Origin: Bradyrhizobium rifense
GTDB taxonomy: Bacteria > Pseudomonadota > Alphaproteobacteria > Rhizobiales > Xanthobacteraceae
Assembly (NCBI RefSeq): GCF_008123425.1
Contig: NZ_VSSS01000009.1
Coordinates: 1-64,000 of the forward strand
Direction: 5' to 3'
DNA: 64,000 bases
In this document: in pieces, positions 60,519-64,000 of the stretch
Numbering within the stretch: position 1 is the first letter of the stretch
Layout of the letters: each line of letters starts with the position of its first letter
Program-made: the position numbers and the translations under genes
Notes under the pieces: generated by a model
What the model saw: the letters and a program-made list of their open reading frames with translations, nothing else
Told to the model about the DNA's origin: nothing
The model's database searches: none

Positions 60519-60758
60519 ATGAGTGACATTGGCGAACGGGTTAAGAAGATCGTGGTCGAACACCTTGGTGTTGAACCCGAGAAGGTTGTCGACGCAGCGA
60601 GCTTCATCGATGACCTCGGCGCCGACAGTCTGGACACCGTCGAACTGGTGATGGCGTTCGAAGAAGAATTCGGGTGCGAGATTCCGGACGACGCCGCGGA
60701 GACGATTCTCACCGTCGGCGACGCTACGAAGTTTCTCGAGAAGAACGCGAAGAGCTAA
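60519..60758 (+). CDS. acpP: acyl carrier protein
   Basis: 79 residues. The phosphopantetheine serine is Ser37 in [25 protein letters not shown] small acidic four-helix carrier for acyl chains. It is preceded by a long spacer and followed by a hairpin, as expected for a separately controlled, highly expressed gene. Confidence 0.98.
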   Translation: MSDIGERVKKIVVEHLGVEPEKVVDAASFIDDLGADSLDTVELVMAFEEEFGCEIPDDAAETILTVGDATKFLEKNAKS

Positions 60759-60787
60759 CGCTCTTCATTTTCGCGGGGACAACATTG

Positions 60788-60824
60788 AAACCGGACGGGC
60801 CGCTTCCCAGCGGTCAGCCGGTTT
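60788..60824 (+). terminator. hairpin between acpP and fabF
   Basis: AAACCGG/CCGGTTT and GCCGCT/AGCGGT pairs form an imperfect hairpin around 60804, followed by TCTTGTTATTG. It starts 29 bases after acpP and 42 bases before fabF, so it probably limits read-through into fabF. Confidence 0.7.
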
Positions 60825-60866
60825 CTTGTTATTGGCCGTGAATCTTTCGATTCGGAGTTTTCGGAT

Positions 60867-62132
60867 ATGAGGCGGGTTGTCGTCACTGGTCTCGGCATGG
60901 TGTCGCCACTCGGCTGCGGCGTCGAGCCGACCTGGAAACGCATCCTCAACGGCGAAAGCGGTGCGCGCAGGATCGAGAGCTTCGATGTCTCCGATCTGCA
61001 GACCAAATACGCCTGCACCGTCGTGCGCGGCGACGGGTCGAACGATACCTTCAATCCCGATATCTGGATGGAGCCGAAGGACCAGCGCAAGGTCGACGAC
61101 TTCATCATCTTTGGCATGGCCGCGGCCGGCCAGGCGCTCGACGATGCCAACTGGCATCCCGAGTCCGAAGAGGACCAATGCGCGACCGGCACCATGATCG
61201 GCTCGGGCATCGGCGGCCTCAACGGCATCGCCGACACCGCCATCCTGCTGAAGGAACGCGGCCCGCGCCGGGTGTCGCCGTTCTTCATTCCGGGCCGCCT
61301 GATCAATCTCGCTTCCGGCTATGTCTCGATCAAGCACGGGCTGAAGGGGCCGAACCATTCGGTGGTCACGGCCTGCTCGACCGGCGCCCATGCGGTCGGC
61401 GACGCCGCCCGCCTGATTGCGCTGGGTGACGCCGACGTCATGGTCGCCGGTGGTGCGGAATCGCCGATCAGCCGCATCGGCATTGCCGGCTTCAATGCCG
61501 CGCGCGCGCTCTCGACAGGCTTCAACGAGACGCCCGAGAAGGCCTCGCGTCCCTATGACAAGGATCGCGACGGTTTCGTCATGGGCGAGGGCGCCGGCGT
61601 CCTCGTCCTGGAAGAGCTCGAGCACGCCCGGCGCCGCGGCGCCAGGATCTACGCCGAGGTGATCGGCTACGGTCTGTCGGGTGACGCCTATCACATTACG
61701 TCGCCGTCGCCCGACGGCAATGGCGGCTTCCGCAGCATGACGGCCGCGCTCAAGCGCGCCGGCCTTACGGCATCCGACCTCGATTACATCAACGCGCACG
61801 GCACTTCGACGCCGCTTGGCGACGAAATCGAGCTCGCCGCGGTGGAGCGGCTGCTCGGCAATGCCGCCTCCAAGGTTGCGATGTCGTCGACCAAATCGTC
61901 GACAGGCCATCTGCTCGGCGCGGCCGGCGCCATCGAGGCGATCTTCGCCATCCTCGCGATTCGCGATAATGTCGTCCCGCCGACCATCAACCTGGACAAT
62001 CCGTCGGTGGAGACCGCGATCGATCTCGTGCCGCATAAGGCGAAGCAACGCGAGGTGAACGTCGCGTTGTCGAATTCTTTTGGTTTCGGCGGTACCAATG
62101 CCTCGGTCATCGTCCGGCGCCTGACCCATTAG
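60867..62132 (+). CDS. fabF: 3-oxoacyl-ACP synthase II
   Basis: 421 residues. Active-site Cys170 in TACSTGAHAVGDA, first histidine in NAHGTSTPLGD, second in SSTKSSTGHLLGAAGA. MRRVVVTGLGMVSPLGCG is the usual start. Elongation condensing enzyme of type II fatty acid synthesis. Confidence 0.97.
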   Translation: MRRVVVTGLGMVSPLGCGVEPTWKRILNGESGARRIESFDVSDLQTKYACTVVRGDGSNDTFNPDIWMEPKDQRKVDDFIIFGMAAAGQALDDANWHPESEEDQCATGTMIGSGIGGLNGIADTAILLKERGPRRVSPFFIPGRLINLASGYVSIKHGLKGPNHSVVTACSTGAHAVGDAARLIALGDADVMVAGGAESPISRIGIAGFNAARALSTGFNETPEKASRPYDKDRDGFVMGEGAGVLVLEELEHARRRGARIYAEVIGYGLSGDAYHITSPSPDGNGGFRSMTAALKRAGLTASDLDYINAHGTSTPLGDEIELAAVERLLGNAASKVAMSSTKSSTGHLLGAAGAIEAIFAILAIRDNVVPPTINLDNPSVETAIDLVPHKAKQREVNVALSNSFGFGGTNASVIVRRLTH

Positions 62133-62257
62133 TTTGTGTTTGCGACGAATCCACCGTTTTGCCGTATTCGGCGATAGTCATGTCTGTGGGCGCGTGCATT
62201 TGGCTCGGCAAGTGATTGTCAGGCTGCGATTGAACCGGCAGGATTCAGGTTGCATCG

Positions 62258-63535
62258 ATGAGTGAAAGGCCGCCCATTTCGCCCCGGAGTCCGCGGGCAG
62301 CGCTCGAGCCCGAGCAGGTCCCGCCGCCCCCGAAGCGTTCGGAGCGGGCGCGCAATCCCTTTGTCGTGGTCGGCAACGCCATCATCACCCTGCTGCTGAT
62401 CGGCATGCTCGGCGCCGGCGGCGCCTATTATTACGGCCGGCAGGTGCTCGAGGCGCCGGGGCCGCTGAAGGAAGACAAGATCGTCAACATCCCGCAGCGT
62501 GCGGGCAAGCGCGACATCGCCGAGACCCTGAACAAGGAAAGCGTGACCGATGTCAATCCGTGGGTGTTCATCGCCGCGGTGGCTGCGCTGAAGGCGAGCT
62601 CGGACCTGAAGCCGGGGGAATATTCGTTCCAGAAGAACGCATCCCTGCGCGACGTCATCGCTACCATCGTCGAGGGCAAGGTGGTGCAGCATTCCGTCAC
62701 GATTCCGGAGGGCCTGACCTCCGAGCAGATCGTGGCACGGTTGTCCGACAACGACATCTTCACCGGTAGCGTGCGCGAATTGCCGCGTGAAGGCACGCTG
62801 CTGCCGGAGACCTACAAGTTCCCGCGCGGGACCCCGCGCGATCAGGTGATCCAGCGCATGCAGCAGGCGCACAAGCGCGTGCTCGCGGAGATCTGGGAGC
62901 GCCGCAGCCAGGACCTTCCGGTCAAGACTCCGGAGCAGCTGGAGACGCTGGCCTCGATCGTCGAGAAGGAGACCGGCAAGCCCGACGAGCGTAGTCGCGT
63001 CGCTGCCGTGTTCGTCAATCGGCTCAAGCAGAAGATCAAGCTGCAGTCCGATCCGACCATCATCTACGGCCTCGTCGGCGGCAAGGGCACGCTCGGACGC
63101 CCGATCAAGCGCAGCGAGATCACGCAGCCCTCGCCCTACAACACCTATGTCATCGAGGGCCTGCCGCCGGGCCCGATCGCCAATCCCGGTCGCGCGTCGC
63201 TGGAGGCGGCAGCCAACCCGGCCCGCACCCGCGACCTCTTCTTCGTTGCCGACGGCTCGGGCGGGCACGCCTTTACCGAGACCTATGACGCGCACCAGAA
63301 GAACGTCGCCAAGCTGCGCGCGATGGAGAAGCAGATCCAGAACGACACGGTCGAGCCGGCCGATGACGCGCCGGCGCCGGCCGCCGCGGCGCCTGCAGCC
63401 GCAGATACCGCGCCGACCGCGACCACGCCCAAGCCGACTCAGCAGAAGAAGCCGCCGGCTGCTCGGCCCGCCAATCCGGCGGCGCCCGCCCGGCAAGGCG
63501 CCGTGCAGCCAGTGCCGCCGGTGATCCAGCGCTAG
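62258..63535 (+). CDS. mltG: endolytic murein transglycosylase
   Basis: 425 residues. A Pro-rich cytoplasmic start, one membrane helix (VVVGNAIITLLLIGMLGAGGAYYYG, about 42-66), then the periplasmic LysM-like and catalytic parts: IPEGLTSEQIVARLSDNDIF, LPETYKFPRGT and ASIVEKETGKPDERSRVAAVFVNRLK with the catalytic Glu. The last 70 residues are Ala/Pro-rich and disordered. It cuts nascent glycan strands. The position after fabF is the classical alphaproteobacterial order. Confidence 0.95.
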   Translation: MSERPPISPRSPRAALEPEQVPPPPKRSERARNPFVVVGNAIITLLLIGMLGAGGAYYYGRQVLEAPGPLKEDKIVNIPQRAGKRDIAETLNKESVTDVNPWVFIAAVAALKASSDLKPGEYSFQKNASLRDVIATIVEGKVVQHSVTIPEGLTSEQIVARLSDNDIFTGSVRELPREGTLLPETYKFPRGTPRDQVIQRMQQAHKRVLAEIWERRSQDLPVKTPEQLETLASIVEKETGKPDERSRVAAVFVNRLKQKIKLQSDPTIIYGLVGGKGTLGRPIKRSEITQPSPYNTYVIEGLPPGPIANPGRASLEAAANPARTRDLFFVADGSGGHAFTETYDAHQKNVAKLRAMEKQIQNDTVEPADDAPAPAAAAPAAADTAPTATTPKPTQQKKPPAARPANPAAPARQGAVQPVPPVIQR

Positions 63536-63645
63536 CGCAGGCCTGCCTACGGGACTTTGCGGATTACACTTTCCCGCAAAATAGTCTTAAGATTCGCGTG
63601 GCCTGATGGCCTTGCGAATCCTGTGTTTCCGGAGAATTTGACCTG

Positions 63646-64000
63646 ATGGCGCTGTCGTCCATGACCGGCTTTGCCCGAAGCCACGGCGCGAGCGGGCCGT
63701 ATACGTTCGAATGGGAATTGAAGTCGGTCAACGCCAAGGGCTTTGACTTGCGGGTGCGGCTGCCGCAGGGGTTCGACGAGCTCGAGGCCCACGCCAAGAA
63801 GCGCGCCGGCGAGCTGCTGTCGCGCGGCACCGTCTACGCCAATCTCACCGTCAAGCGCGCCAATGCCGCGGCCTCCGTCCGGGTCAATGAGGACGTGCTC
63901 AACGCCGTCCTGAAGGCCGCCGCCGTCATCGCCGGCAAGGTCGATGCGGTCGCGCCGAGTGTCGACGGACTTCTGGCCATCAAGGGTGTCATCGAGGTCG
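63646..64000 (+). CDS. yicC: YicC family protein, N-terminal fragment
   Basis: ATG at 63646; 118 codons before the window ends. MALSSMTGFARSHGASGPYTFEWELKSVNAKGFDLRVRLPQGFDELEAHAKK is the conserved YicC/YloC start. YicC proteins have been described as stress-linked endoribonucleases. It follows mltG as usual, with gmk expected next outside the window. Confidence 0.93.
   Translation, partial: MALSSMTGFARSHGASGPYTFEWELKSVNAKGFDLRVRLPQGFDELEAHAKKRAGELLSRGTVYANLTVKRANAAASVRVNEDVLNAVLKAAAVIAGKVDAVAPSVDGLLAIKGVIEV

Noticed and set aside
43..64000. Prophage, integrative element or genomic island
   Set aside because: No integrase, phage structural, conjugation, tRNA or att-like repeat was found; base composition looks even throughout.

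Overview
The window looks like a chromosomal contig from a Bradyrhizobium-type alphaproteobacterium (Rhizobiales). This rests on high-GC codon use throughout, frequent GTG/TTG starts, alphaproteobacterial gene orders (dnaB next to alr; radA-cvpA-purF; rpsF-rpsR-DUF2232-rplI; fabD-fabG-acpP-fabF-mltG-yicC), and a short intergenic repeat of the kind scattered through Bradyrhizobium genomes. The organism call is inference from gene content; no rRNA or tRNA gene was seen. The first 42 bases are not genomic: they are an Illumina Nextera adapter, so the left edge is a true contig end.

Layout. 43-4511 (minus strand): a tightly overlapped operon of a SWIM zinc-finger protein, a DUF5691 HEAT-like protein, a MoxR-type AAA+ ATPase and the start of a DUF5682 protein, cut by the contig end. 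This is the least characterised multi-gene system in the window. 4610-17833: mixed accessory and housekeeping genes (YjbR-like, AhpD-like proteins, a PadR regulator with a clear palindromic operator plus O-methyltransferase, an acetolactate-synthase-like enzyme, Lin0512, GNAT, a serine-rich protein, a beta-lactamase-fold hydrolase, an ECF sigma mini-operon, DUF429, a GST, a TetR/TauE pair, CsaA, an ArsC-like reductase and a PAS protein). 18091-22771: a complete branched-chain-amino-acid-type ABC importer (livG-livF-SBP-livH-livM). 22928-24592: a Pit phosphate transporter with its DUF47 partner. 24585-24970: a Gdx/SugE exporter preceded by a two-hairpin guanidine-II riboswitch. 25075-33793: prfC, a secreted TonB-C-like protein, an NnrU-like protein, an acyl-CoA synthetase, a YfgM-like TPR protein, a lipoprotein, der and a TetA-like MFS pump.

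33926-48852 (mostly minus): an orphan second SBP paralogous to the first, an NHL-repeat protein, an SDR, an orphan Imm8 immunity protein directly behind purF, cvpA, radA, then an accessory block (TauE, GFA, SGNH hydrolase, ExoIII, small secreted proteins, one frameshifted membrane-anchored gene) lying between radA and alr-dnaB. 49143-54863: a cyclopropane-fatty-acid synthase, a c-type cytochrome with a long repetitive tail, and the S6-S18-DUF2232-L9 operon with a strong terminator. 55171-58196: a TetR regulator with a palindromic operator and a fatty-acid desaturase, facing a diguanylate cyclase broken by two +1 frameshifts. 58499-64000: the fatty-acid synthesis cluster fabD-fabG-acpP-fabF, then mltG and the start of yicC.

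No CRISPR array, insertion sequence, integrase or prophage gene was found. Lipid genes (acpP/fab cluster, desaturase, cyclopropane synthase, acyl-CoA synthetase) are over-represented in the right half. Two genes carry single-base frameshifts that need read-level checking before being called pseudogenes.
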